Position numbers and translations under genes: made by a program
Shown here: positions 38,796 through 49,000 of the stretch, in pieces
How the letters are laid out: every line of letters starts with the position of its first letter
Position numbering within the stretch: the stretch's first letter is position 1
Source: Trichomonas vaginalis G3
Lineage: Eukaryota; Parabasalia; Trichomonadida; Trichomonadidae
Direction: 5' to 3'
NCBI RefSeq assembly: GCF_026262505.1
Contig: NC_067208.1
Coordinates: forward strand, 7,945,962 to 8,009,961
DNA: 64,000 nucleotides
The notes under the pieces: model-generated
Told to the model about the DNA's origin: nothing
The model's database searches: none
The model's input: only the letters and a program-made list of their open reading frames with translations

Positions 38796-41030
38796 ATGCT
38801 GTTTTATCCATGCCTATTGATTAAATCTATTTATGACTACACAAACGATGATACACTCGTTATTACAGAAGGTATGGATCAGACCAATTCATATCAATAT
38901 GCAAATATTAGCAATTTCTCATCGATCATTTTTCCAAACTCATTAGTTACAATCAATGAAGGATCTTTTTATAACTGCACAAGTTTGCAAACTCTTGAAT
39001 TACCTCCAAATATAAAAATTATTAAAGAATATTCATTTTCAGATTGCATCAATCTAAAAACAGTAGCATTTCATTCAGACATAACAACAATTTCTAGCTT
39101 TGTATTCGCAAATTGTACTTCTCTTGAATTAATTCAATTTCCATCTTCGTTGGAAGAAATTAAAGAAAATACTTTTTACAATTGCATTAATCTTGGTAAA
39201 ATATCATTTCCAGATAATTTAACAAATATTTGGCCTAGGGCATTTTATAATTGCATAAAATTAACTTTTGATTCTTTGCCATCAACATTGATATACATTG
39301 ATGCATATGCATTTTATCATTGTCAATCAATATGTAGTATTGATTTTCCAATATCTACTAACTTTATTGGTGATTCATCTTTTTCACATTGTTCTCAATT
39401 GGAGAAAGTAAGATTTTTAAATTCTTCAACTAGATTAAATAGCCAGGCATTCTCACATTGCGAAAAATTGTCTGATATTCAACTTCCATCAGAACTTCAA
39501 TTTATTGATATGGAACTTTTTTCATTTTGTACTCAATTGACATCAATTATCTTACCTGATTCTGTTAACAACATAGGCTATAAAGCCTTTGAAGAATGCA
39601 TCAATTTAAAGAGTGTGAAGTTTTCTTTAAATCTTGCAGATATACGCCATTTAGCTTTTATAAATTGTTATTCATTAATTAGCATAGAACTACCAGAATA
39701 TCTCGAGTTTGTTGGAATTTTCGCTTTTTCAAATTGCACCAGTGTTAAAAATATTACTTTTCTGGGTCGATCAACAATTATTGAAGATTCTTGCTTCAAT
39801 GGGATGACATCGTTAGAGAAGATTATTCTTCCAAGTAAAATGGTAACTATTTCCGCTAAGCTATTTTATAATTGCATAAATTTGATTGATATTCATATAC
39901 CAAATAATGTTACAATGATTCAAAGAGAAGCTTTTAGTGGTTGTCAGGGTCTTATCAAGATAGAAATTCCAGATTCTGTTATAAAAATTGAATCATTTAC
40001 TTTTTATAATTGTTTTGAACTTCGAAATATATCATTATCAACATCTATCACTGAAATTTCTAATGGTTGTTTTTGCAGTTGTCACTCTCTCGAAACAATC
40101 ATCATAAATTCAAATAAATTCATCTCAATTGGTGTATCTTCTTTCCAGAGTTGTTATTCATTGAAATCAATAGTATTCCCTGTTTCATTGCAAACCATCA
40201 AAAAACTTGCATTTTCGAATTGTTCTAATTTGACTGAATTGAATTTCCCAAATTCACTAAGTGAGATACATGAAAATTCTTTCTTTAATTGTATATCATT
40301 AATTCGTATAAATATACCAAAAGGTCTTAGTTTGTTAGGAGTCAATTCATTCTCTAATTGCACAGCTCTGAAAGAAATTATTATCGAATCAAACTGTTCT
40401 ATTGATCAAAGTGTTTTCGAAAATAGTAATATGATTGAGCATTTAATTATTTATCATCCAAATGAATATATATTTAAACAACAAATCCTATTATCTTCAG
40501 TCAAATCTATCACATTTAATCTATCAATTGAAGAATATCCATCACTCGTCAAATATGAAAATCTCAAATATATTTACATCTATACTCAAAGACATAAAGC
40601 AATAATTAAAGAATACTTTACACCACCAAAGAAAGTTAGTGTTAATATTATCGGAAATATGAATAAAATTGATGAAAAATCATTTGTAAATAGTCACATA
40701 GACAGCTTTTTATACTGTGGCAATCAAACATTAGAAGGCAATTTCCTTGTAAATGCAAAATCATATAATAATATTACTGTATATAAGTACTATCCTAAAA
40801 ATTCAATTGGAGGAGTTAAAGTTAAAAAGACAAATAGCTGTCCTAATTTTCATGAGATTGAAAGACATATACTATCCAAACTTCATATTATTCTAATTGT
40901 CACTTCTTGTATTTTTGTTGTTATTGCTCTTATAATTGTATTCGCTAAAATCCAATGTGCTCATAAGTTAAATAAGAAACTTGAAGGAAAAATGCTAATG
41001 CAAAGACTTGTCGTTGAAGATTTTGGATAG
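38796..41030 (+). CDS. BspA-like leucine-rich-repeat surface protein, 744 residues
   Basis: About 25 LRR_5-type repeats of ~23 residues fill residues 40-640, each of the form 'F.NC.SL..I.LP.SL..I...AF' (FYNCTSLQTLELPPNIKII, FSNCSNLTELNFPNSLSEI, FEECINLKSVKFSLNL). One membrane span lies near the end (LHIILIVTSCIFVVIALIIVFA) with a short basic cytoplasmic tail. The N-terminus (MLFYPCLLIKSIY) is a weak signal sequence or anchor. BspA-like proteins are the largest surface family in trichomonads and are thought to mediate binding to host cells or matrix. The upstream region includes the 37661 element, 84 bp before the ATG. Confidence 0.88.
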   Translation: MLFYPCLLIKSIYDYTNDDTLVITEGMDQTNSYQYANISNFSSIIFPNSLVTINEGSFYNCTSLQTLELPPNIKIIKEYSFSDCINLKTVAFHSDITTISSFVFANCTSLELIQFPSSLEEIKENTFYNCINLGKISFPDNLTNIWPRAFYNCIKLTFDSLPSTLIYIDAYAFYHCQSICSIDFPISTNFIGDSSFSHCSQLEKVRFLNSSTRLNSQAFSHCEKLSDIQLPSELQFIDMELFSFCTQLTSIILPDSVNNIGYKAFEECINLKSVKFSLNLADIRHLAFINCYSLISIELPEYLEFVGIFAFSNCTSVKNITFLGRSTIIEDSCFNGMTSLEKIILPSKMVTISAKLFYNCINLIDIHIPNNVTMIQREAFSGCQGLIKIEIPDSVIKIESFTFYNCFELRNISLSTSITEISNGCFCSCHSLETIIINSNKFISIGVSSFQSCYSLKSIVFPVSLQTIKKLAFSNCSNLTELNFPNSLSEIHENSFFNCISLIRINIPKGLSLLGVNSFSNCTALKEIIIESNCSIDQSVFENSNMIEHLIIYHPNEYIFKQQILLSSVKSITFNLSIEEYPSLVKYENLKYIYIYTQRHKAIIKEYFTPPKKVSVNIIGNMNKIDEKSFVNSHIDSFLYCGNQTLEGNFLVNAKSYNNITVYKYYPKNSIGGVKVKKTNSCPNFHEIERHILSKLHIILIVTSCIFVVIALIIVFAKIQCAHKLNKKLEGKMLMQRLVVEDFG

Positions 41031-41325
41031 ATTTATACGACATAATAACTAGTCATTTATCCAGTTATGAAATACTAATAATACATTACTTATCATACTC
41101 AGAGTAGAGAAATTAATCTATACTGCTATCTTTTATATAATAATATGTAATAAAATTTATTATTTATTCATTATTTCATAAATTATTGTTAAATCACACT
41201 TTCTATTAGATTATTTTTGAAATCTTTTTTTGAAATACAAAATTTTAAGCCAGAACATTAATTATGCATCAAAACTTTAGGCGTACATAATCATTTGAAG
41301 CGGACATAACCATTTAAAATGCATC

Positions 41326-41922
41326 TTATTTGTGCTTTGAATTTTTCCTGGTTTCTAGTCCTGAGTGTAAACATAAATTAGGGGACAAAAACTTGTATCT
41401 CAATATTGCATTAATTTTAGCTTTAAGTTCTTGCAATGTCATCAAAAAATATGAAAAATTTCGTAAAAATTTATTAACTTGAGCTTTAGTCAATGACAAA
41501 TAATAACTATTTACTTTGTGAACTTTAATTCTGTCTTTGTAATCTTCATTGAGTGGAGTCTTGAGAGAATCTTTCTCAGCCTGAGCGCACATAACGATCA
41601 TATCTGTTTCACCTGTGTTCTTCAAGTTTCTGGAAACACCTGGAGCAACTCTGATTGATGTTCCCTCCTTCATTGGGATGATCTTTTCATCAAGCTGCAT
41701 TTCGCCAGAGCCAGAGATGACGACATAAACTTCTTCGTGGTTCTTATGGTCATGGAAGAATGGAATTGCCTCTCCTGATTTGTATTTTGTGAAGGAAATT
41801 TCCATTGAAGATAAATTAAGGGCATCATGTAAGAAAGCCTTGCTGTGCTCATACTTTTCGAGTTCACTGTACTTGCCAATCTCAACGGCTGTATACTTTT
41901 CCTCGTTGACGATCTTCTCCAT
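41326..41922 (-). CDS. Cupin-domain protein A, with frameshift-derived C-terminal extension
   Basis: Residues 1-120 are a single-domain cupin: IPFFHDHKNHEEVYVVISGSG supplies the first metal motif (His, His, Glu) and later RVAPGVSRNLKNTG the second. The paralogue at 42981 is about 80% identical up to AQAE(K/V)DSLK. After that, 8 bases are missing relative to the paralogue. The old ending KTELKFTK-stop is still visible in another frame (old stop at 41511-41513), while this frame runs on for about 60 codons into former 3' DNA. Codon choice (AAG, GTT, CTC) is that of a well-expressed gene. Role unknown; such cupins often bind Fe, Mn or Ni. Confidence 0.8.
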   Translation of the reverse strand: MEKIVNEEKYTAVEIGKYSELEKYEHSKAFLHDALNLSSMEISFTKYKSGEAIPFFHDHKNHEEVYVVISGSGEMQLDEKIIPMKEGTSIRVAPGVSRNLKNTGETDMIVMCAQAEKDSLKTPLNEDYKDRIKVHKVNSYYLSLTKAQVNKFLRNFSYFLMTLQELKAKINAILRYKFLSPNLCLHSGLETRKNSKHK

Positions 41923-41930
41923 AACTGTTC

Positions 41931-41946
41931 TGGTGAAAAATGAAGT
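41931..41946 (-). promoter_or_regulatory. Initiator motif TCACCA of cupin A, in a block shared with cupin B
   Basis: On the minus strand ACTTCATTTTTCAC (41946-41933) is identical to the block before cupin B (43423-43410). TCACCA/TCACAA fits the trichomonad initiator and lies about 12 bases before each ATG. Confidence 0.6.
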
Positions 41947-42073
41947 AAATAAAAGTTGCGATCAAATAAATTTCACATCACTTCATTATTTTTGTGTTCT
42001 TTTAGGAATATTGATATACATAGTAAGTACATTATTAAATTTATCGCAGGTCAATTAGCTCTCAAAATTTGAA

Positions 42074-42115
42074 TGTGTCAAATTAGCCTCCTCCCTTGAA
42101 TTTTATTTCATCGTA
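42074..42115 (-). promoter_or_regulatory. Conserved upstream element of cupin A
   Basis: TGTGTCAAATTAGCC lies 152 bases upstream of the ATG. Cupin B has AGTGTCAAATTAGCC at 43551, 151 bases upstream of its own ATG, and TGTGTCAAATTGGCC at 43702. Equal spacing suggests a functional site or simply common descent. Confidence 0.45.
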
Positions 42116-42980
42116 TAAATTCAATCCTTCTTTTAAAAATTTGATAGAATTCGGCCGATTAGGATAACTCAATCAAACATCTTAAGAACACAACGTTAAA
42201 TCAAATTGCAAAATCCTGAAAAATGAAGAAAATCGGAATTATTTTTTAAAATATCTAAAATTTTTCATATTGTCACACGGAATCATTATCTATTGTTTAA
42301 GCATTATCTATTTTCGCTTTAATATATCATTTTTGGAAATTCGTATCTTTTCCGAATTTGGTATTCCAGAGAGGACCTCCTATTATTAGGATTAGAATCT
42401 AAATAATTAAACCATTCGCATGGAAACAAATGCTAAATTCAAATCATCTTTTATTACAAAAAGTCGCTTTTATTCACTCAAATTATTCAGACCATTTCAT
42501 GATTTGAAAGTATCTTACTATTCAATTCTTTTTAAGTAACTCTTTATCTTTATTATACAGATCATGCGCGATTAGCTTTTCAATCATAAAATCAGAGAAT
42601 TTCGAATTTATATGAAAAATTAGCTATTTTGGCAATAACTCATGATAAATGTACATTATTTAAGTTTTTATTTTGTTCATAAAGATACGGCTATTACAAA
42701 ATTGGTTTTTAGCCATTATTTTTTAAAAATTAGCTAAATAAAAATCAAATGATGAACACAATCCATACATTTAATTTAAAATTCAGAAAATGATTGATAT
42801 ATCTTTCTGATATTGTATTGATTCAATGAATATCTTTATATAATTTTGGACTCTAAAACAAACTTATTTATTGTTTCAATTACAACATAATATATGATAA
42901 AATTGTCAAAGCATTTATAATAAATGAATTTTTATTATGATAAAAATTATTTTTAGTTATTTAAAGATAACTAAAAGTAA
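42116..42980. other. Intergenic DNA between the cupin genes
   Basis: A/T-rich. Apart from the upstream sites of cupin A at its left edge, nothing is recognised. Confidence 0.5.
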
Positions 42981-43400
42981 TTACTTTGTGAACTTGAGTT
43001 CTGTCTTAGTGATAAGGTAGTCACCAGATGTTGGAGACTTAAGAGAGTCAACTTCAGCTTGGGCGCACATGACAATCATGTCTGTATTGCCTGTGTTCTT
43101 CAAGTTTCTGGAGACACCTGGAGCAACTCTGATTGATGTTCCTTCCTTCATTGGGATGATCTTATCATCAAGCTGCATCTCACCTGTGCCTGTGATGACA
43201 ATGTAAACTTCTTCATGCTTCTTATGATCGTGGAAGAATGGAATTGCCTCACCTGGTTTGTACTTTGTAAATGAAATCTCCATTGATGTGAGACCAAGAG
43301 CATTTTGTAAGAATGCCTTACTGTGCTCATACTTTTCAAGGCCACTGAAGCTACCGATCTCAACAGCTGTGTACTTCTCTGCGCTGGCGATCTTTTCCAT
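42981..43400 (-). CDS. Cupin-domain protein B, 139 residues
   Basis: The start is taken as the ATG at 43400 (MEKIASAEKY) because cupin A starts at the same place and the same initiator block precedes both; an in-frame ATG at 43448 lies upstream of that block. The protein is one cupin barrel with IPFFHDHKKHEEVYIVITGTG and RVAPGVSRNLKNTGNTD, ending KTELKFTK. The His-x-His...Glu...pattern can hold one metal ion. Codon use is biased to C/G endings, a sign of strong expression. This copy keeps the ancestral end that cupin A has lost. Confidence 0.85.
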   Translation of the reverse strand: MEKIASAEKYTAVEIGSFSGLEKYEHSKAFLQNALGLTSMEISFTKYKPGEAIPFFHDHKKHEEVYIVITGTGEMQLDDKIIPMKEGTSIRVAPGVSRNLKNTGNTDMIVMCAQAEVDSLKSPTSGDYLITKTELKFTK

Positions 43401-43407
43401 TTCTGCT

Positions 43408-43423
43408 TTGTGAAAAATGAAGT
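43408..43423 (-). promoter_or_regulatory. Initiator motif TCACAA of cupin B
   Basis: Minus-strand ACTTCATTTTTCACAA lies 8 bases before the ATG at 43400, with A+1 about 12 bases from it. The block is identical to that of cupin A for 14 bases. Confidence 0.6.
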
Positions 43424-43550
43424 CAATTAAAGTCTTTCCATCAACCATTTTCACTTCAACTTACCTTTTTATTTTAATTTCGAAAATCTTGCTTTGATTT
43501 ATATATACAATACATTTTAAAACATATATTATTTCTTCTGAAATTTTGAT

Positions 43551-43732
43551 AGTGTCAAATTAGCCAACCCCTATTCAATTTATTTCCATCGTATTTTTTG
43601 AATTGCTTTTTCAATTTTTTATGCTTTTTATTTAAAAACGAATCAATATAATGCCTGCATTATTATTTCTTCCACAGGTCAATTCTTTCTCAATATTTCA
43701 GTGTGTCAAATTGGCCAACCCCTATTCAATTA
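43551..43732 (-). promoter_or_regulatory. Two conserved upstream elements of cupin B
   Basis: GTGTCAAATTAGCCAACCCC with TATTCAATT occurs at 43553-43581 and again (one mismatch) at 43704-43732. The first is at the same distance from the ATG as the single site of cupin A. AGGTCAATT...TCTCAA precedes the second here and the single site at 42050, so this upstream block was partly duplicated. Confidence 0.5.
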
Positions 43733-44230
43733 AAAATTATTTATATAATATCTGATAATTCAAAAAAATAAAACGATGCAAACATTAATATTTCATTATG
43801 TCATGTAACAAATAGTTGTTTCTTTGCTATTTTTATGTTACTTATTAAGTTTAAACTGAAAAATACTTTTTCTTTTCCTACTTTCCCATTTTGCTTCAAA
43901 AAGTCGTGATTTGAATTCTTTCCTTTTAAAATTTGTGAATGGTACCAATCTATCATAGATACTCTTGATAAATCAAAAGCATTTATATATCTAGTATTAA
44001 AATAATACATGTTTAATATAATGCTAAGGAAATGCTTTATAAATCAATAATTATTAGTGTTTTGATTTAAAATTTAGTTTTTATTTGCATTTATTAAGAT
44101 AGAAATAGATATTTGTTTCGACAAAACATTCTGGATGTTCGATTTCGGTTTGTTATTATATAAAGTTATTCTTGTTATTTTACCAATAAATCTTATATTC
44201 TCAATGATTTTTCATAAATTAATTGGTCTT
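43733..44230. other. Intergenic DNA, nothing recognised
   Basis: A/T-rich. A short leftward open frame at 43801-44010 has no supportable features. Confidence 0.4.
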
Positions 44231-45292
44231 TTATCTTCTCTTGTAGAATCTATTCTTTTCATATATATTATCTTTTCGAAGGGGTGGTTTATAAGATTGG
44301 AAACTTATTACAGGATAGTTTCCTGAACAATTTCCTATTTTTTCGTAATGTTCAGGAATTGATTCAAGCTGGTTTATTATTTGATATTTATTATGTCCAC
44401 ATGATGTTACAAGAAATTCACGATCACCGATATATGAGTTAAATATATATAGATCTGTCTCGGCACATATATTAAACAAATAACAATTTTCATCATTGTT
44501 TAAATCAAATATACAATTTGTTATTTTACCTGTTGTGGCAAAATAATAATAAAAATACCCGTGAAAGCCAGTATTGACTTGCAAGCTTATAAAATTAGAA
44601 TTGTTCATTAATGTAGGAGAATATTTTAAGAGAATTGAACCTTCTTCTGAAGAAATATTTACAAAGTCACAACATATGATCAAAAACTCATTCAAGTTTT
44701 TAAAGTTTCCAATTCCAAAATTTTGACTTTGAATATACGAGATATTTGAAAAAGAAAAAAGGCCAGATCCATTATCCATTATAAAGTTAGAAATTCCTGA
44801 ATTAAAATTACCTGAATCAGTGAGAGATGATTCTTTAATTATATTTAATTTTTGTCCAACAGATATGTATGAAAAATGAGTAAAACTATTGCCTGAATAA
44901 CAGCTTGATGCAAAAAACCTCATTTGCACTACATATGAATCATCATCTCCTTTAAATTTAATTGCGCCTACATCATTTTCGTCAAAACAATTTTTAAAAA
45001 CGCATTCCAAATGCATAAATTTAAATCCATTTTTCTCGATGAAATCAATTGGATGTTTCTTATATTGATTAAATGAACATCTATAAATAAAACATTTATC
45101 ATTTATATCCGCCATATTTGGATTTTGTGTGCTGTTATAATCAACATTTTTTATTTCATGAAAATACTTGCTCCAGATATCTTCTGGAACATCATTGGAA
45201 TATATCACTCTTATTGCTATGTTTATACGAAATATTGGGGCGTATTTGTCTAATTGAAACATCACTGAATTAATTATGTCAAATTTTGCCAT
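44231..45292 (-). CDS. Cys/Asn-rich beta-helix family, copy 4; intact, 353 residues
   Basis: The only member here with a clear ATG and an unbroken frame. After ~45 N-terminal residues it has the family entry VPEDIWSKYFHEIKN, then short strands with Phe, Asn, Cys and Gly (CFIYRCSFNQYKKHP, HLECVFKNCFDENDVGAIKF, NSNFISLQVNTGFHG, GKITNCIFDLNNDENCYLFN). The late LSHYSSYLC region of other copies is weak here (QLESIPEHYEKIGNCSGNYP). The end is basic (NRFYKRR), as in other minus-strand copies. The pattern suggests a right-handed beta-helix; the N-terminus is not a clear signal peptide. Function unknown. Confidence 0.65.
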   Translation of the reverse strand: MAKFDIINSVMFQLDKYAPIFRINIAIRVIYSNDVPEDIWSKYFHEIKNVDYNSTQNPNMADINDKCFIYRCSFNQYKKHPIDFIEKNGFKFMHLECVFKNCFDENDVGAIKFKGDDDSYVVQMRFFASSCYSGNSFTHFSYISVGQKLNIIKESSLTDSGNFNSGISNFIMDNGSGLFSFSNISYIQSQNFGIGNFKNLNEFLIICCDFVNISSEEGSILLKYSPTLMNNSNFISLQVNTGFHGYFYYYFATTGKITNCIFDLNNDENCYLFNICAETDLYIFNSYIGDREFLVTSCGHNKYQIINQLESIPEHYEKIGNCSGNYPVISFQSYKPPLRKDNIYEKNRFYKRR

Positions 45293-45583
45293 TTTTTCCC
45301 TTATTTATTTCTAACAGGAGTACAGTGACATAAACAGTAAACTTATTAACTTAGATGTGGGATGCCAAATTTTGATACAAAAAGAGGATTACAAAGGATG
45401 GAGCTATTATTGACCGAAAGTTCATGAAGGTCTAACGCCTGTGGAAGTCGATTTTTCACTCTGATTTCTTCAACAAGATTTTCTATTCATTAAAATCAAG
45501 AGATGTTTGAATAGAAAGTAAATATATAGTTTATTAAAGATAACTAAAAAACAAAATAATAAAAAAATAAAAAGAAAAAGAAA
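45293..45583. other. Intergenic DNA between family copy 4 and the interrupted membrane gene
   Basis: Nothing recognised. Confidence 0.4.
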
Positions 45584-45898
45584 TCAATACAGTTGACTAA
45601 CAATCTTTTCAATATCATCAAATTTCATGATTTCGAATTGTTGTGTGTTATAATTGTCATAAACAACAATCTCTTGATTGTAATACTTAAAACAATTAGA
45701 AATAACTTTCTGAATTGATGAATAATCAATACTAACAAATGGTTCATCAGACATCAATATCTGTGAGTTGAAATCTGTCCTGAAAAGGACAATTGATCTC
45801 CACAGAGGATTTGTTTGTTTCTTAGAGTTCAAAGCGCAAATCAAGTCTCTTATAAACAACAGAGGAATTGCATTATCAAGACCTTCACAAACAAAATA
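45584..45898 (-). pseudogene. Stranded 3' end of the membrane protein gene, beyond the mariner fragment
   Basis: About 104 codons of host-like coding sequence (YFVCEGLDNAIPLLFIRDLI, NSKKQTNPLWRSIVLFRTDF, KYYNQEIVVYDNYNTQQFEI, DDIEKIVSQLY) run to a stop at 45584. Its only upstream start is inside the mariner end. The frame differs by one base from that of the 46005-49412 gene; the 142-bp mariner fragment between them is also one base over a multiple of three, so both pieces fit one former gene. Confidence 0.6.
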
Positions 45899-45900
45899 TA

Positions 45901-46042
45901 GGGTGTCCAAAGGTGTGTTTAGCACAAACCTGAATACTGCGAATAGAAATAAACAAGTTACATATATATAAAGTTTATTTAAATATAATCACCATTGGAT
46001 TCAATCACGCGTTCGCAGCGATCGATCCAGGCTTGAAAGACA
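45901..46042 (-). mobile_element. 142-bp 3'-end fragment of a Tvmar-like mariner
   Basis: The fragment reads GGGTGTCCAAAGGTGTGTTT...GGCTTGAAAGACA and is nearly identical to the reverse complement of the last ~140 bp of the full mariner at 28159-29450 (right inverted repeat, untranslated end, last transposase codons). A TA precedes the repeat at 45899-45900. The inner side is cut within the transposase gene. It lies inside a host gene and supplies its current stop codon. Confidence 0.9.
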
Positions 46043-49000
46043 TATATATTTCTAAGATATTATCAGCAGATAGTTCTTGAGGAGCAGAGTCTTTTTCTTG
46101 TTTGATGTCATCGATATAAGATGTCGGGAAATGAAACAGGGAATCATAACCTTCATCTAATGATTGTTCAATATGATACATCGCGCATCCTAATATAATC
46201 CATAGAACATAAGCAAAGATAGACCAACTCAACCATCCAGTCAAAGAAAATGATAAAACAACATCAGCATTTTCAACTAAATTTGGAAGGTTTCTCGAAT
46301 GTTTTGATAATTGTTTTATCATTTTCTTTGTGTTTTTGATGTAATTCGATTCATTCATATATAGTTTGTACATCTTTTCTGGAAGGATATGAAATTCTTT
46401 TATGTCTTTGTAGATGTTGTTCATGAACTCCAAGTTCTTGTTCTGTTGGAAATTGATGACAATTCCTGAATACAAAACAATTAAATATGTCATTAACCAT
46501 GGGAAAATGAACATCAAAAGTAAATTGACGTTCAATATTTTGTAGTTACTTTTAGTGTTTTCTATTGTTTTTGTAACTAATTCCATGGTGTTTACTGAAT
46601 CAGCAGGAATGGTTAATTCATTTGGAGGACTTGTTGCTTCATTTGCTGAGTTCTCGAATATGGAAGAATCACTAAAATCATCTTCAACTTCGCTTGCACT
46701 TGCACTTGTATTACTTGAATTACTCGAACAAAGGAAACTCGAATTAGAAGCATTCAAAGCTGTAGGAGGTGTTGAAGAACTAACGAAAGGAGACATCAAT
46801 GCGAATGTTGCAGGACTCAACATTTGATCAGCTCCCAAAAAACTCACACGAACTTTTGCATCTTTCAAACTAACATGAGGTGTACAAGGAGATATAGAAA
46901 TGTGTTTTCTTGCAGATGCTTTGATAACATTCAATGTCCTTCTCTCTTTCAAGTTCTGGGTATTAATACTTGGTGGTTTAATGATTGGTTTAGGAATATC
47001 ATTTTTATCATTCCGAGGAAAAATCAATTGGAATAAATCGCACATTTCCAAAGATTTTTTCAACAACATTAAACTTAATCTTTCATTTGAAGCCAGGAAT
47101 TGATAAGCCTCTTTTGGAATGTTCTTTAATGAATAGTTGACATTAAAGAATGTTAATGTTAATGATATAAATCCACCAACAAATGAAAGTAACAAAAGTA
47201 AAAGTGACAATTTCAAATGAACTTTTGAAAAATTGATATTAAAAATTGTTGAAATATTTTGATCGAAATATTGATAGTTTTTGTTGATAAGATTAAGTGT
47301 TTCTACAATCACTTTTGAAGAGTTTGACAATGTTCTACAATCAGATTTCGCAATATACTCCGAATAATAACAAAGAGATTTTGTGAAAAACTGATAATTT
47401 TTGTTGACATAACCCAAATATTCTTTTATGTCTTCATATATCATTGGTAATATTTCTTTGCATTTTTCAGGATCTTTTATCTCATTTTTGTATTTGATTA
47501 ATATAGGTTGCATGATTAATCCTGCACTTAATTTAGTACTAGTGTCAATTGTCTCTGAAACTAAATTTTTGATGTTCATAATTGATTTGTCTCGTTTATC
47601 TTGTAATCTCATTGTTTTATCCGAATATAAACATGCCCAAATCAAAGAAATTACGAAAGCAGTTATCAATCCTAATGCTTTAAATCTCTTTGATTTTATA
47701 ACCATCATTGCAATATTCGAGTTATCTTTGTCATCTTCTCTATAAATTGTTGATTCATCAATATGAAATCGCAATTGAGAATATCCATTTGTTTTCGAAC
47801 TTCCTGAACCTCTTGAAAAAGTGTCTTCACTTTTAGAAACTTCGTTTTGGAACATTTCATGAGAAAGAGGATAGTATTGTTCGATTTTCTTGAAGATGAA
47901 GTCAGGAACAGAATTAGGACTATCTCTTAAAATGTTCGCAAATCTTCTGTATAAATAACTTTTTCTTGGTTCCCCTTGAGCAACTAACAAAATTTCTGAA
48001 TAAGATTGATGACATAAATAGTCATAATGATAAACATAAACTAAATAGTTAACTAAGTTAATCATTTCTATATGTGTGAAAGCAGTTTTCGTTGCATAAA
48101 TGAATGCTTTGATTTTTTCATTGTTTTCACGTGCTTTCCAAAACAAAGTTAAGCCAACTAAGAATTCTCTATGCAACTTATCCAAGTTCTCTTGATAGAA
48201 TTTAGGACATCCGCATTCATGAGCAGTAAATACTCTCTTAAACACGTAAAACTGGTAATTATAGTAAATTGAATTACATTTGAACATAGAAAGCATCAAA
48301 GTTAAGCGTTTTCGCTGTGATTTGAATATACCAAGGAATCGAACAACTTCTATCAGTTCTTCTGGATCATGATTCATTCTTAACATCAAGTAATTTTCGA
48401 AATTCTCTAAATTCATTTCAGTTTCTGCAACATGACGCATCGCCATAGCCGTAGAAATAGGGAACCACCATGGAGGCTCGTATCCTTCAGACATTACGGG
48501 TAATGCATATTTGTTCACAAAAATTTTATACAAAATGTAAAAAATTGTGTGGAAAGCAAATGAAAACAATAAAGCGAAAACGGGGGTGATGAACTTGAAA
48601 TTGTGTATGTTAGATAGTAATACAAATGGTGCTGCAATTACTGGTGCATCCGATAGGAAGAATGATATAAAACTACCATGGACTCCTTTAGATACTCTTT
48701 TCTCCATGACAATGAACATGCAAATCGGATAAACCATGAAGATTACGATTTCCAACATGGAATGGTAATGATTTGTAAGTAGTAATTGGAATGTTACTAT
48801 TGAAAATCTGATCCAAAATATTAAATGATCAGTGTAGGCATTAGTAAAGTCGAATACGGAGTTAATAATGAAGATTCTAGGTCTAAAGAATACTTCTGAT
48901 GTATAGTCAAACAATGCAGTGATGAGTAAATTTACTAATACCGATAGAAATGCCAAAAGTAATCGAAAAGAGAAAGAAGTAATTAGCATATCGAAAACTT

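Noticed and set aside
46555-47745. Several plus-strand open frames opposite the membrane protein gene
   Set aside because: They are antisense shadows of a long, clearly coding gene.
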